From Ideonella sp. MAG2 (GTDB lineage Bacteria; Pseudomonadota; Gammaproteobacteria; Burkholderiales; Burkholderiaceae_C): DNA of 64,000 bases. The notes under the pieces are model-generated. The model ran no database searches, was not told where the DNA came from, and saw only the letters and a list, made by a program, of their open reading frames with translations. Positions 9,448 to 19,428 of the stretch are shown here, in pieces. Within the stretch, counting starts at the first letter, position 1. Each line of letters begins with the position of its first letter. The stretch lies in contig PTEU01000002.1 of NCBI GenBank assembly GCA_004359425.1, positions 333,991 through 397,990 of the forward strand, given 5' to 3'. The translations under genes were made by a program, and so were the position numbers.

Positions 9448-10538
9448 AGGCCGCGTCTTTCACCCCCAAGCGTTTGCAGTTGGCTCTGATTGCCCTGCCC
9501 ATGGTCTTGGCCACGATCTATTACACCGTGATTGCCTCCGACCGCTATGTCAGCGAATCGATTGTGGCGGTCGGGTCCGCTTCGGTGGCGACGGGCTCAT
9601 CCCCACTCTCTGTGGCCACGGGTACCAGCCTAGCCGCCTATATCGATACGCTGTACCTCATCGACTACATCCAGTCGCAAGCTGTTCTGCGAGACCTCGA
9701 TGCCAAGCTCAAGCTGCGAGATCACTACTCTGCCCCTCGGGCCGATCTGCTGTTCCGGCTGTGGCCTGGCGCCAGCCAGGAATGGTTTCAGCGCTATTGG
9801 AAGTCGCGTGTCGAGCTGGAATTCAACGACCTGAATGGCTTGCTGAAGATTCGCACCCAAGGGTTCGACCCTGCCACCGCTGAGGCCATCAACCTCGCCT
9901 TGCTAGAGATGTGCGAGCGCTTTGTCAACGAGTTCTCGCGCCGCATTGGGCGGGAGCAGATGAAGTTCTCAGAAGCCGAGCTCAGTAGCGCATCCGCGCG
10001 CCTACAAGCCGCTAAGGACAAAGTGGTGCAATTTCAAAGCACGCACAAGATTCTGGACCCGCTGGCCCAACAAACTGCCGCCAATGCCCTGACAGCAGAG
10101 CTGCAAGCCACCATTGCTCGCCTGGAAGCCGACTTGAAGAACAAGCAGGCCTTCATGCAAAACGATGCCCCAGCGGTACAGGCGGTGCGCGACCAGATTG
10201 CCGCGAACCGTGCTCAATTGGAGTCGGAGAAGGCGCGCACCACCTCGGCCCAAGCGGGCGACAAGATTGGTGCGTTGAGCGTGGAGTTTCAGAACCTCCA
10301 GCTACAGGCCGCATTTGCGGAAGACGCTTACCGCTCTGCCAATACCGGGCTTGAGGCGGCACGCATTGAAGCCAGCAAGAAGCTCAAGAGCCTAATCGTG
10401 GTGTCCGCGCCCGCGAAGGCAGAAACGGCGGAGTATCCCGCCAAGCTCTACAACCTCTTCACTATTTTGGTGCTCTGCATCATTGTCTACACCGTTGTGC
10501 GACTGATGGTTGCCGCAATTCGTGAACATCAGGACTGA
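9444..10538 (+). CDS. kpsE: Capsule export inner-membrane protein (KpsE-like polysaccharide co-polymerase)
   Basis: This 364-aa periplasmic adaptor has a transmembrane helix near residues 13-32 (LIALPMVLATIYYTVIAS), a large periplasmic domain with long coiled-coil helices (about 170-310), and a C-terminal helix (LFTILVLCIIVYTVVRLMV). This is the plan of KpsE/CtrB/BexC, which link the ABC transporter to the outer-membrane channel. The N-terminal region contains the Wzz-like SDRYVSESIVAVGS segment. Translation is coupled to kpsT by an ATGA overlap. Confidence 0.88.
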   Translation: MKAASFTPKRLQLALIALPMVLATIYYTVIASDRYVSESIVAVGSASVATGSSPLSVATGTSLAAYIDTLYLIDYIQSQAVLRDLDAKLKLRDHYSAPRADLLFRLWPGASQEWFQRYWKSRVELEFNDLNGLLKIRTQGFDPATAEAINLALLEMCERFVNEFSRRIGREQMKFSEAELSSASARLQAAKDKVVQFQSTHKILDPLAQQTAANALTAELQATIARLEADLKNKQAFMQNDAPAVQAVRDQIAANRAQLESEKARTTSAQAGDKIGALSVEFQNLQLQAAFAEDAYRSANTGLEAARIEASKKLKSLIVVSAPAKAETAEYPAKLYNLFTILVLCIIVYTVVRLMVAAIREHQD

Positions 10539-10542
10539 AGCC

Positions 10543-12255
10543 ATGACTGCCATGAAGAATCGCCTCATCATTGCCCTGGTTTTGGGCGCTGGCCTCGGCA
10601 CCGCCTTGCAAGCCCAAACGCCCCCGGCGCAGCCTGCCAATAGCAGCACCAGCACAGCGGCCACACCTCAACTGCCCGCCTCCGTAGCCCCCACACCGGT
10701 ACCGACGAACAGCGGTGGCATGACACCCGGCCCGCTGCCCGCCCAGCCCGCCGCAGGGGCAGGCCAAGCCGTGATGTTTGGCTCCCAAATGTTCAGTGGC
10801 CGCTTTGGATCAGTCACCTTTACCGGCTTTAACCCTGACTACACCCTGGCCACCGGTGACCGCGTGCTGGTGCGGCTGTGGGGAGCCGTGGCGCATGAAT
10901 CCACTCAATTGGTCGATCCGCAAGGCAATATCTTCATCCCCAATGTGGGCCCGGTAAAGGTCGCTGGCGTGCGCAACGGGGAGTTAAACCAGGCAGTGGA
11001 AACCACCATCAAGCGCGTGTTCCGCGCCAATGTGGGGGTCTATGCCACCTTGGAGGCCGCACAACCCGTCAAGGTCTATGTCACAGGCTTTGTGCGGGCC
11101 CCGGGCTTATATGGCGGCTTGTCCTCGGACTCCGTCCTCTATTACCTGGACAAGGCGGGAGGCATCGATACCGAACGCGGCAGCTATTTGAGCGTGGACG
11201 TGATGCGCTCTGGCAAGCTGCGTGCGCGCTTGAATCTCTACAACTTCTTGCTCAAGGGGCAGATCGAGCAGATGCAGTTGCATGACGGCGATACCGTGGT
11301 GGTGGCCGCACGCAAACACACGGTCACTGTCCTCGGTGAGGCCCAGAATGCCTACCGGTTTGAATTGCCGGGGCCGCGTATCAAGGCGGCCGACCTGCTG
11401 GCCATGGCCGCCCCCACGCCTAACGCGACGCACATCAATATTGTGCGTTCCATCGGCCCAGAAAAGCGCAGTGAATACCACCCGCTGGCTAGCGCTGGCG
11501 AGGTCATGGTGGAGGCCGGTGACGAAGTGCTGTTAACGGCCGACAAGTTCCCCTCCACCATTCAAGTTCGCATCGACGGAGCCCACCAGGGCGAGCGCAC
11601 TTTCATCTTGCCCTACGGCGCGCGGCTCAAAGACGTGATTGAGCGGATCAATCCCGCACCGCAGGCCAATATGGATGCCTTGCAGCTCTATCGCCGGTCC
11701 GTGGCTCAACGCCAAAAAGAAAACCTAGACGCCACCTTGAGAGGCTTGGAGGCGGCGGCTCTGACGGGACGCTCGGCGACGAACGAGGAGGCGACGCTGC
11801 GCAAGAGTGAGTCTGAGATGATCATGCAGTTCATTGAGCGCGCCAAGACCATCGTGCCCAAAGGCCAGGTGGTGCTGAGCTCCAAGGAGGCTGCCGCCGA
11901 GACGCTGATGGAAGACGGTGATGTGGTGCGCCTGCCCGAGCGCAGCAATGTGGTTTCGATCTCGGGTGAGGTTTTGTTTCCCAACACCATGGTCTATACG
12001 CCCAACGCAGCCGCAGCAGATTATGTGGAGCTGGTGGGCGGGTTCACCCAACGCGCCGATCGCAGCAAACTCCTGATCCTGAAGACGAATGGCACGATTG
12101 ATACCAATGGCGGTACGCCCGGCCCTGGCGATGAGATCATGGTGTTCCCGAAGGTAGAAACCAAGTGGGTTGAGGTGGCACGCGGCATTACCTCGGTGCT
12201 GTATCAATTGGCCATCTCCGCAGGCGTCTTGAACGGCAGCGTCAGTGCCAGGTAG
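10543..12255 (+). CDS. kpsD: Polysaccharide export outer-membrane protein (KpsD/Wza family)
   Basis: This 570-aa exported protein has a signal peptide over about residues 1-26 (LIIALVLGAGLGTALQAQ), then an Ala/Pro/Thr-rich linker. The Poly_export domain includes GFNPDYTLATGDRVLVRLWG and DPQGNIFIPNVGPVKVAG. It is followed by SLBB-like repeats and a segment PVKVYVTGFVRAPGLYGG. The length matches KpsD (about 560) rather than Wza (about 380). No lipobox cysteine is visible. The ATG at 10543 has AGGA eight bases upstream; ATG 10552 is an alternative. It forms the outer-membrane exit for the polymer. Confidence 0.88.
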   Translation: MTAMKNRLIIALVLGAGLGTALQAQTPPAQPANSSTSTAATPQLPASVAPTPVPTNSGGMTPGPLPAQPAAGAGQAVMFGSQMFSGRFGSVTFTGFNPDYTLATGDRVLVRLWGAVAHESTQLVDPQGNIFIPNVGPVKVAGVRNGELNQAVETTIKRVFRANVGVYATLEAAQPVKVYVTGFVRAPGLYGGLSSDSVLYYLDKAGGIDTERGSYLSVDVMRSGKLRARLNLYNFLLKGQIEQMQLHDGDTVVVAARKHTVTVLGEAQNAYRFELPGPRIKAADLLAMAAPTPNATHINIVRSIGPEKRSEYHPLASAGEVMVEAGDEVLLTADKFPSTIQVRIDGAHQGERTFILPYGARLKDVIERINPAPQANMDALQLYRRSVAQRQKENLDATLRGLEAAALTGRSATNEEATLRKSESEMIMQFIERAKTIVPKGQVVLSSKEAAAETLMEDGDVVRLPERSNVVSISGEVLFPNTMVYTPNAAAADYVELVGGFTQRADRSKLLILKTNGTIDTNGGTPGPGDEIMVFPKVETKWVEVARGITSVLYQLAISAGVLNGSVSAR

Positions 12256-12295
12256 GGTCAGATGGAGAGCTCGCCTAAGGCAGTGACAGGCGGTT

Positions 12296-14971
12296 ATGGG
12301 CGTCATCGTCATTGAGGTCCCTCGTCGGCGCTCCCACGCGCAGATCATGCTGCAAAGCCTGCTGGCCTTGCGGTCTGCGGGCAAGCTCTTGGGCCGTCGA
12401 AAGACCTTGGTCAACTTCGAGGTCAAACTCACCCGCAGCTTAGGTTTGTTTGATCGCAAACACTATCTGGCTCAGGTCAATACAGCCGACCTCAAAGGCC
12501 TGTCAGCCTTGCGGCACTACGTTCTGTTTGGGGACGCAGCAGGCCTGACCCCCAGCCCGCTGTTCGACTTGAAGCACTACGATGCGCACTGTGGTGAGCG
12601 CCACGGCATCAACCGCCTCCTGCATTACGGTCTGGTTTTGCGACACCAAGGCATTTATCCCACCGCGTGGTTTGACGGTGAGTACTACCTGCAAGCCAAC
12701 CCCGATGTGATGAAGTCAGGGCGTGACCCTCTGGAGCATTTTCAGAACTGGGGTTGGCGCGAGGGCCGCAACCCCCTGCCCGGGCTAGACCTGCGACGGC
12801 TGATGAACAGCCAGCCGCAGTTACGCGTGGCCAAAAACAACCCTTTGGCCTTGTTGGCCAGCGGTGCCCTGGCCCATTTGCTTCATGATGAGGCCCTGCT
12901 GTCTGCCAACACGCGGCCTGTACACGCCCCCCTCACGGCCATAGCGGAACCTGAAGAAGGCAACCAAGACTTATTGGACCCGACGTTTTGGGTGGACCTC
13001 CAACCAAGGGTCTGGCCCAGCCCCCCCTGCGTGGACGTGATCATTCCGGTCCACAGCGGTGCCACTGAAACCTTGCGCTGCCTGTGGTCTGTGCTCACAG
13101 CACCGGTGCTCACACCGCATCGGGTGCTGGTGATCAATGATGCCGGCCCGGACCCCGACCTCAACGCCCAGCTTCGCAATCTCGCGGCACGAGACTTGTT
13201 CACTCTAGAGCAGAACAAAACCAATTTGGGTTTCGTCAAGACCGTGAACCACGGTTTGCGGATGCAACGCGATCGTGATGTGGTGATCCTCAACAGCGAC
13301 ACCGAGGTGTATGGCAATTGGTTAGATCGCTTGGTCAAGCACGCCGTCAATCTCCCCGAGCTCGGCACCCTCACACCGCTCTCGAACAACGGGACCATTT
13401 GCAGCTATCCCGAACCGCAAGCCGATAACCGCAGCCCGCTAGAGATTGCTCATGCGGAAATCGATGGATTGGCGGCTGAGGTCAATGCAGGGCAAGTGAC
13501 CTATGCACCCACGGGGGTGGGCTTTTGCATGTACATCCGTCGTCAAGCCCTGAATGAGGTCGGCCTGCTGGATGAGCGACGCTTCGGACGCGGCTATGGT
13601 GAAGAGAATGACCTCTGCCAACGCATGTTGCGGCAAGGTTGGCGACACGGCATTGCCTGTGACGTGTATGTGCGTCACGTGGGCTCTGTCAGCTTTAAGG
13701 GAGAGGCCACTCTCAGAACTGCCGCGGCACTCAAAACACTCAACAAACTCTACCCAAGCTACGAAGGCGATGTGCAACGTCACATTGCTGCGGACCCTGC
13801 ATGGGTACACCGTGCGCGCATTGACCTAGCGCGCTTAAGGCGTGTCTCCCAGAGCAAGAATGTGCTGCTGGTGTGCCATAACCGCGGTGGCGGCACAGAG
13901 CGGCACATCGTGGAGCAAAGCAAGGCTTTGCAAGATCAAGGCTTTGGCGTGTTTGAGTTGCGCCCTTCACACCAACCGGGTTGTGTCGCGATCGTGACCC
14001 CGGCGCTGTACAGGCTCCACAATCTTGCAGCCCTGCCTCCGCTACCGTCTGTGCTGTTCGACGAGGTGTTGACGCAATTGGCCATCAGCGAGATTCATAT
14101 CCACCACTTGATCGACTTCCCGGTGGGCATGGGAGACTTGCTGCAAGCGACGGCTCAGCGTTTGGGCCTGAGCTTGCGAATGGTTGTCCACGACTACTTT
14201 GCCCTCTGCCCCAGGGTGAACTTGGTCAACGTCGAAGGACAGTATTGCGCCCAACCTCCAGCCCAAGCCTGTAACGCTTGCCTCAGCAAAGACGGCCTGA
14301 TCCAAACCAGCGGTCAGATCGAACAGTGGCGGGCCGGCGCGCTGCGGCTTTTGGAGGCCGCCGACCACATCGTGGTGCCCTCACAGGATGTGAAGCAACG
14401 CCTCCAACAAATGGCCCCTCACTTGCAGCTTCAGATCGAGCCCCATGAAGAGATGGAGGCCGCAGCCGAGATAGACTTTCCCGCCCCAAGCGCGGGTGAG
14501 CCTTTGCGTGTCTTGGCGATCGGTGCCATCAGCAAGATCAAAGGCTTTGATGTCCTTCACAGACTGGGCACCACCATCCAAGATCGGCAACTCCCCATGG
14601 AGTTGGCTTTGTTGGGTTACTCCATGGATGATTCCTTGCTCAGCAGTGTGGGGGTGCGACTCCTTGGGCGGTACTTTGACCAAGAACTCCCCGAGCGCAT
14701 CCGCGACTACGCACCACATCTGATCTTCGTTCCATCGGTTTGGCCGGAAACCTACTGCTATGTGTTGTCTGCGGCACTCAGGAGCGGCCGACGAGTCGCT
14801 GTGTTTGATTTAGGTGCGCAGGCAGAGCGTGTCCGCGCCCACCATCAAGAGCACTTGGTTCTCCCCCTCTGGTTGTCAGAAACACCCGATGAGCTGGCGA
14901 TTCGGCTCCTGCAGGGTTCAACGACTTTGCCTTTGCACCTCACGCCTACAGGCATGCCCAAAGCAGCCTGA
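12296..14971 (+). CDS. Multidomain glycosyltransferase (GT2 plus GT4-like)
   Basis: This 891-aa protein has three parts. About residues 50-165 contain repeats of the kind FDxxHYL...NPDV...PLEHFxxWGWREGRNP, an accessory module seen in large bacterial glycosyltransferases. About 245-475 form a GT-A family 2 domain: VDVIIPVHSG, a VINDAG segment, NSDTEVYGNWLD containing the metal-binding DxD-like motif, and GYGEENDLCQR. About 520-885 form a GT-B-like domain beginning NVLLVCHNRGGGTERH, with a donor-lobe region around IGAISKIKGFDVLHRLG. It probably adds two sugars in sequence. The start at 12296 has a close AGGCGG upstream. It follows kpsD by 40 bases. Confidence 0.85.
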   Translation: MGVIVIEVPRRRSHAQIMLQSLLALRSAGKLLGRRKTLVNFEVKLTRSLGLFDRKHYLAQVNTADLKGLSALRHYVLFGDAAGLTPSPLFDLKHYDAHCGERHGINRLLHYGLVLRHQGIYPTAWFDGEYYLQANPDVMKSGRDPLEHFQNWGWREGRNPLPGLDLRRLMNSQPQLRVAKNNPLALLASGALAHLLHDEALLSANTRPVHAPLTAIAEPEEGNQDLLDPTFWVDLQPRVWPSPPCVDVIIPVHSGATETLRCLWSVLTAPVLTPHRVLVINDAGPDPDLNAQLRNLAARDLFTLEQNKTNLGFVKTVNHGLRMQRDRDVVILNSDTEVYGNWLDRLVKHAVNLPELGTLTPLSNNGTICSYPEPQADNRSPLEIAHAEIDGLAAEVNAGQVTYAPTGVGFCMYIRRQALNEVGLLDERRFGRGYGEENDLCQRMLRQGWRHGIACDVYVRHVGSVSFKGEATLRTAAALKTLNKLYPSYEGDVQRHIAADPAWVHRARIDLARLRRVSQSKNVLLVCHNRGGGTERHIVEQSKALQDQGFGVFELRPSHQPGCVAIVTPALYRLHNLAALPPLPSVLFDEVLTQLAISEIHIHHLIDFPVGMGDLLQATAQRLGLSLRMVVHDYFALCPRVNLVNVEGQYCAQPPAQACNACLSKDGLIQTSGQIEQWRAGALRLLEAADHIVVPSQDVKQRLQQMAPHLQLQIEPHEEMEAAAEIDFPAPSAGEPLRVLAIGAISKIKGFDVLHRLGTTIQDRQLPMELALLGYSMDDSLLSSVGVRLLGRYFDQELPERIRDYAPHLIFVPSVWPETYCYVLSAALRSGRRVAVFDLGAQAERVRAHHQEHLVLPLWLSETPDELAIRLLQGSTTLPLHLTPTGMPKAA

Positions 14972-14976
14972 CAATT

Positions 14977-17900
14977 GTGAACAAGCTTTCCTCATTTTTT
15001 CACCGCGCTCGTGTAGAGGGTCCCACGCACCAGGCATCTATGGGTCGCCTGCATATCGATTGCGTTCTGGGCACAACGGTGTTTGGCTGGGCCTGTACCT
15101 CAGCGTTGGAACCTGCCGCCAACATTGTGTTGCAGCTTGCGAGGCAAGCCACTGCCGCTGAGGTTCGCACCTTCCCCCGCATCGACGTCAGTGAGGCGCT
15201 GGGCGTCTCCCATGAGCTTCCTTTGGGCTTTAGCCTGTGCCTACCCGTTTCGCTGTGGGATGAGTCTGGCAACTTGATCCCCGGAGACATCGAGATACTG
15301 GCAGCTGGGCAACACACCCGCATCGAGGTTCCGTGTTCGATGTCTGAGGTTCTCCAGGCATTGGAGCAGCAACAGCACCATGCCGAGTGGATTCCGGTCG
15401 TCCAGCAGATGATGCGACAGCTGGGGCAAGACTCGCCACCGAGTCGGCTGGGATCTCATGTTTTGGCAAGCTGCCAGCGTTTGGCCCAGCGCATTGGATG
15501 GTCAGAATGGCCGTCTGCGCCCGGCGGGGCCTGCCAGGGCTATCTCGAAGACAACAGTGGGCTGGTATGGCGCGGTTGGGGCCTAGGAAGTAGCGAGTCG
15601 GCGGAGTCCTTCAGACTTTATGCCAACGGGCATTTGGTGCCAGCACAGGTCATTCGCACGGATCGCGCTGATGTCGCCGCCACCATGAAGGCAGCACGGC
15701 GACAGTTGGGTTTTGAACTCGAACTGCCGAGCTGCATTTGGCAGCATGCTCAGCCTGATGCCCCCATCAGGTTGGAGCTTTGGGTGGGGACTTTAAACCT
15801 TTGTCCGCAAGGCGTGGAATGGACGGTTGAACACCTCCGTCAAACCCTGATCCGGTTGCATGAAATTTCGCACGCAAAGCCGGAAGTGCAGATGCAGCGC
15901 GCTGCCCTCGCTGAGCATCAGTATGGGATTTTGGTGGGTTTGGAGCACTGGCTGGCGGTTCATGAACAGGTGGACTTACCCCACCTCGCAAGAGAGTGGC
16001 TGCTGGCGCAAGCGCATCGATTTGGCCTGGTTGATCGACTACCTGCTCAATCACGCCCATCCGATTTGTCACCCGTCAGAGGCCCTCAGCACGATCTCGC
16101 CACCATTGAGTTGTGGGACTTGCTACGCCGCTTCAATGAAATGGTGGAGGATGACGGACACAATGCCTTGGATGTGCTGTCTCAGATGTGCGCTCGGGAG
16201 CGAGCAGACGAGGCTCAATGCCGATTAGTATGTGCGCTGATCCCTTATTTTTGCGGTTTGGGGCGCTACGATGACTTGCGTCCTTGGCTTCCAGGACGGC
16301 ATCTCAAGGCACTCGCCTCCGACCATACAGCCTGGGGACTCTCGCTGCTACTGCCGGAACTGGTGTGGACCGAGCGCTATGGCCTGGCTCGGCGAGTAAT
16401 GTTGCGTTTGGCCTCATCGCCCCGAGGATGGCTCAACACAGAGTGCGTGGCATGCGCTGTACACCGCTCGCTTGAGCATTGGCCTCGGTCTGGCACTGAC
16501 CAAAGCCATGCAGTCGGGTGGGTGCGTGCAGTCCTGACGCTGCTGGAGGTGCAGGCATCTGACTACTGGGGCCGCTCCCACGATCTTCATTTGACGCAAG
16601 CCGCTGTCGATCTGATGGTCTACACAAAGTGCCTCCCTGGAGATCTGGCGCGCACCGTGCTGTCGTGCGTCTTGCGCCTTCAGGCCTTTCATCCTGGGTT
16701 TTGGAGCGCCCTGAAGCAACAGTGGCCGGCCGACGCAGAGTGGCCATCGGAATTGCAATGGGCCTACAGTCGCTTCGTCGATTTTGAGTCGGCGGTCTGG
16801 GCAGGAGACTTCTCCGCCAACCGATGGATGCAGGCGCTGGGTAGCAGTGCCACTCAGGAATGTTTTGACGCCGCACTTGCACTCCGAGACCTGGCGTTGC
16901 ACGCTGTAGCGGTGACGCCTGCTGATCACGGTGAAGGCCTATTGCTATTGCCATTGCCCAACCTGTTGAGCCCCTTGGGCCCCAGGGAGATGCTGCGTTT
17001 GGCCGCGCATCCTCAAGCTCGTCCTGCCTGGCTGACCCGGCCATCTGCGCTGGCACAAGTCATCCAGGGTGAAACCTCACCCAGTGCCGCAGCGCTTCGC
17101 ACATGCCGCGCTCATGTGATGCGCGCGCTTTGGAACTCCAAGCCCATAGACAGCGCCGAGGTCGCGGTTGACCTGACCGTACTCAGCTCCATCGACCATA
17201 GTGGTGTCGGGGTCGTTCTGTCCTCCCTTGTTCTGATGATGGCTCCCTCGCCAGGTGGAGAGTCGACCGCAGAGCGCAGCTTGGCCGACTTGTCCGTTCG
17301 CTGGACTCAGGTGTTTCATGACACCGCCAATCATGCGGTGCCGCCCGCCGCCTTACTCCATGTCACTGCGTTGTTGGTGCGCTGGCAAGCGAGCCAGCCG
17401 GGGTCTCGTCAACTACAACGACTCACGGCCGAGTGCAAGCGCCTCATGCACGCTAGATATGGCATTGATTTGTCATCGCTGCTCGCGCCTCCGCCGCCTC
17501 CGCGGGGGGCGCTGACAGCCCCCGATGCCTTGCGCACCACGCTGGTAGCCATCTATTCTTGCCGCAAAAATCTTGCGAGCCGTGTTGAACAGATCAAGGC
17601 GTCCTGGGGTAAACGGCTGGAGGCCCGAGGTATTCCATGGCTTGTGGTGGTGGGTGACGGTGACGGCCAACTTGATCGGCACTTGTTGCAGCTAGCGGTG
17701 CCGGACGACTATGAGTCCCTGCCACTGAAGACGCTGGCCTTGATTCGCTGGGTGCATGACCACACCGACTTCACCCACCTCTTGAAGATTGACGATGACT
17801 GCCATCTGGCGGTCGATCAATTTTTCGACCAGTCACCCCATCTGGCGCACCACTATCTAGGCAGAAAGCTGGCCAGAAGTATCGGCGGTACGGATCGCGT

Positions 17901-19296
17901 CTGGCATCAGTCCAAGTCGTCCTCACCCCTCGCACGGCAAGCCATTGATAAGTCACCGGAGCCTTCGGCGTATGCGGACGGCGGCTCGGGCTATTGCTTG
18001 TCGCGCTTTGCCATGAGCAGCTTGCTTAATAGCCTTCTTGACACAGCCGGGGCGCGTCTGACGCGCAGCGCCTACATGGAAGATAAGCTGGTTGGAGATC
18101 TCTTATCTCTCAAGGGCATCGCCGTCTGCGAAGACGGGTATGAAACCTTGGTTCGCCGCCGCATCGGGGTCGACCCACTTTGTGTCAACGCATACCGCAA
18201 TACTTTTTACCCGAGCTTGGCCAGCCCGACCATGGTGACGCACCTTGACGACGCCACCGCACTTGACTCGGTCGATAGCCAGGCCGCCCTGTCCATGCTC
18301 AGACCGGCCAAAATTTGGCCGAGTTACGAGGCCCCTAAGCTCGTCGAGCAAGGCAGCAATCAGTTGGAGTTGTTGAGCCCCCTCCCTGCCATCGAGGCCC
18401 TTCAGGCAGCCACGGTCATTGTCGTGGCCGTCCTGCGCAACGAGCGGCTACTGCTGCCGCACTTCCTAGCGCATTACCGAAAACTCGGTGCGCCGCACTT
18501 CATCTTCGTCGACAACCTCTCAGATGACGGCAGCCGCGACTACTTGGTATCACAGCCCGACGTGGTGCTCTACAGCGCAGATACTGAGTACCGCCAATCG
18601 CACTATGGCGTGGCCTGGCAACAGGCCGTGCTGAGTGCTCATGCCTTGGGCAAGTGGGTTGTGTTGGCTGACATCGATGAATTCTTGGTGTTTGATGCCT
18701 GTGAGGACCGTTCCCTCGCGCAATGGACCGCAGAGTTGGACCAGGAGCGGGTCAATGCCGTCAGCACGCTGATGGTGGATATGTATCCCAAAGGCAGCTT
18801 GTCGGAGGCCGACTTCCAACAGCAGGCACCATTCGAGTGCGCACCGTATTTTGATCGGTCCCCCTTGATTGCTTGGAAACTGGGATCGGGTTGCTTCTCG
18901 AACAGTCGAACTTGGTTGAGCGGGCTGCGGCATCGCCTCATCGAAGACTCGGCACCTAACTTCTATACCTCGCAAAAGATTGCCGTTCTCAAATACCAAC
19001 CTTGGATTCGATTGTCAGAGGGCCTTCACTACGCGTCGAATGTGCGCCTCTCTCAACAAACGGCCTATTTTGCTCACTTCAAATACCATGCCGGTTTTGA
19101 AATGAAGGTCAGGACAGAGGTCGCCAGAAAGCAGCACTTCAATGATGCCGAAGAATATCAGCGCTACACAGCCATCATTGCCGAGGGCAGCCAGACCCTT
19201 TGGACGCCTGAGTCCCTGAAGTTCACGCACTCCTCCGACTATCGCCGGGCAACTGCCTTGGAAGATCGCCGCCACCAAGGCGCTAACATTCACTGA
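14977..19296 (+). CDS. 1439-aa protein with two glycosyltransferase modules and N-terminal sandwich-like modules
   Basis: This is an exceptionally large cytosolic protein. N-terminal repeats of a module of the type G-x-GW...V (about residues 22-110 with LGTTVFGWACTS; about 185-285 with SGLVWRGWGLGSS) resemble small domains attached to other polysaccharide enzymes, including the protein at 24653. Residues about 300-840 are not recognised. About 850-1060 look like a GT31/fringe-type GT-A domain with LLKIDDDCHLAVDQF (metal-binding DDD) and YADGGSGYCLSR. About 1140-1400 match the GT2_4/GT92-like family with VVAVLRNERLLLPHFLAHY, FVDNLSDDGS and LADIDEF. The start is GTG at 14977; no later start is better supported. 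It is encoded 5 bases after the preceding gene. Confidence 0.78.
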   Translation: MNKLSSFFHRARVEGPTHQASMGRLHIDCVLGTTVFGWACTSALEPAANIVLQLARQATAAEVRTFPRIDVSEALGVSHELPLGFSLCLPVSLWDESGNLIPGDIEILAAGQHTRIEVPCSMSEVLQALEQQQHHAEWIPVVQQMMRQLGQDSPPSRLGSHVLASCQRLAQRIGWSEWPSAPGGACQGYLEDNSGLVWRGWGLGSSESAESFRLYANGHLVPAQVIRTDRADVAATMKAARRQLGFELELPSCIWQHAQPDAPIRLELWVGTLNLCPQGVEWTVEHLRQTLIRLHEISHAKPEVQMQRAALAEHQYGILVGLEHWLAVHEQVDLPHLAREWLLAQAHRFGLVDRLPAQSRPSDLSPVRGPQHDLATIELWDLLRRFNEMVEDDGHNALDVLSQMCARERADEAQCRLVCALIPYFCGLGRYDDLRPWLPGRHLKALASDHTAWGLSLLLPELVWTERYGLARRVMLRLASSPRGWLNTECVACAVHRSLEHWPRSGTDQSHAVGWVRAVLTLLEVQASDYWGRSHDLHLTQAAVDLMVYTKCLPGDLARTVLSCVLRLQAFHPGFWSALKQQWPADAEWPSELQWAYSRFVDFESAVWAGDFSANRWMQALGSSATQECFDAALALRDLALHAVAVTPADHGEGLLLLPLPNLLSPLGPREMLRLAAHPQARPAWLTRPSALAQVIQGETSPSAAALRTCRAHVMRALWNSKPIDSAEVAVDLTVLSSIDHSGVGVVLSSLVLMMAPSPGGESTAERSLADLSVRWTQVFHDTANHAVPPAALLHVTALLVRWQASQPGSRQLQRLTAECKRLMHARYGIDLSSLLAPPPPPRGALTAPDALRTTLVAIYSCRKNLASRVEQIKASWGKRLEARGIPWLVVVGDGDGQLDRHLLQLAVPDDYESLPLKTLALIRWVHDHTDFTHLLKIDDDCHLAVDQFFDQSPHLAHHYLGRKLARSIGGTDRVWHQSKSSSPLARQAIDKSPEPSAYADGGSGYCLSRFAMSSLLNSLLDTAGARLTRSAYMEDKLVGDLLSLKGIAVCEDGYETLVRRRIGVDPLCVNAYRNTFYPSLASPTMVTHLDDATALDSVDSQAALSMLRPAKIWPSYEAPKLVEQGSNQLELLSPLPAIEALQAATVIVVAVLRNERLLLPHFLAHYRKLGAPHFIFVDNLSDDGSRDYLVSQPDVVLYSADTEYRQSHYGVAWQQAVLSAHALGKWVVLADIDEFLVFDACEDRSLAQWTAELDQERVNAVSTLMVDMYPKGSLSEADFQQQAPFECAPYFDRSPLIAWKLGSGCFSNSRTWLSGLRHRLIEDSAPNFYTSQKIAVLKYQPWIRLSEGLHYASNVRLSQQTAYFAHFKYHAGFEMKVRTEVARKQHFNDAEEYQRYTAIIAEGSQTLWTPESLKFTHSSDYRRATALEDRRHQGANIH

Positions 19297-19428
19297 CTTG
19301 CGCCCACCCCAATACTCGACGGCAGCCTATATTGCCCGAGGAAAAGCCGAATCTTGTCTTGAACCCAGGCCACAGCCAATCGTCGCACCTTTCCCGGGTC
19401 ACCCTCCTCCTCTGACCGTCAAAGATTT

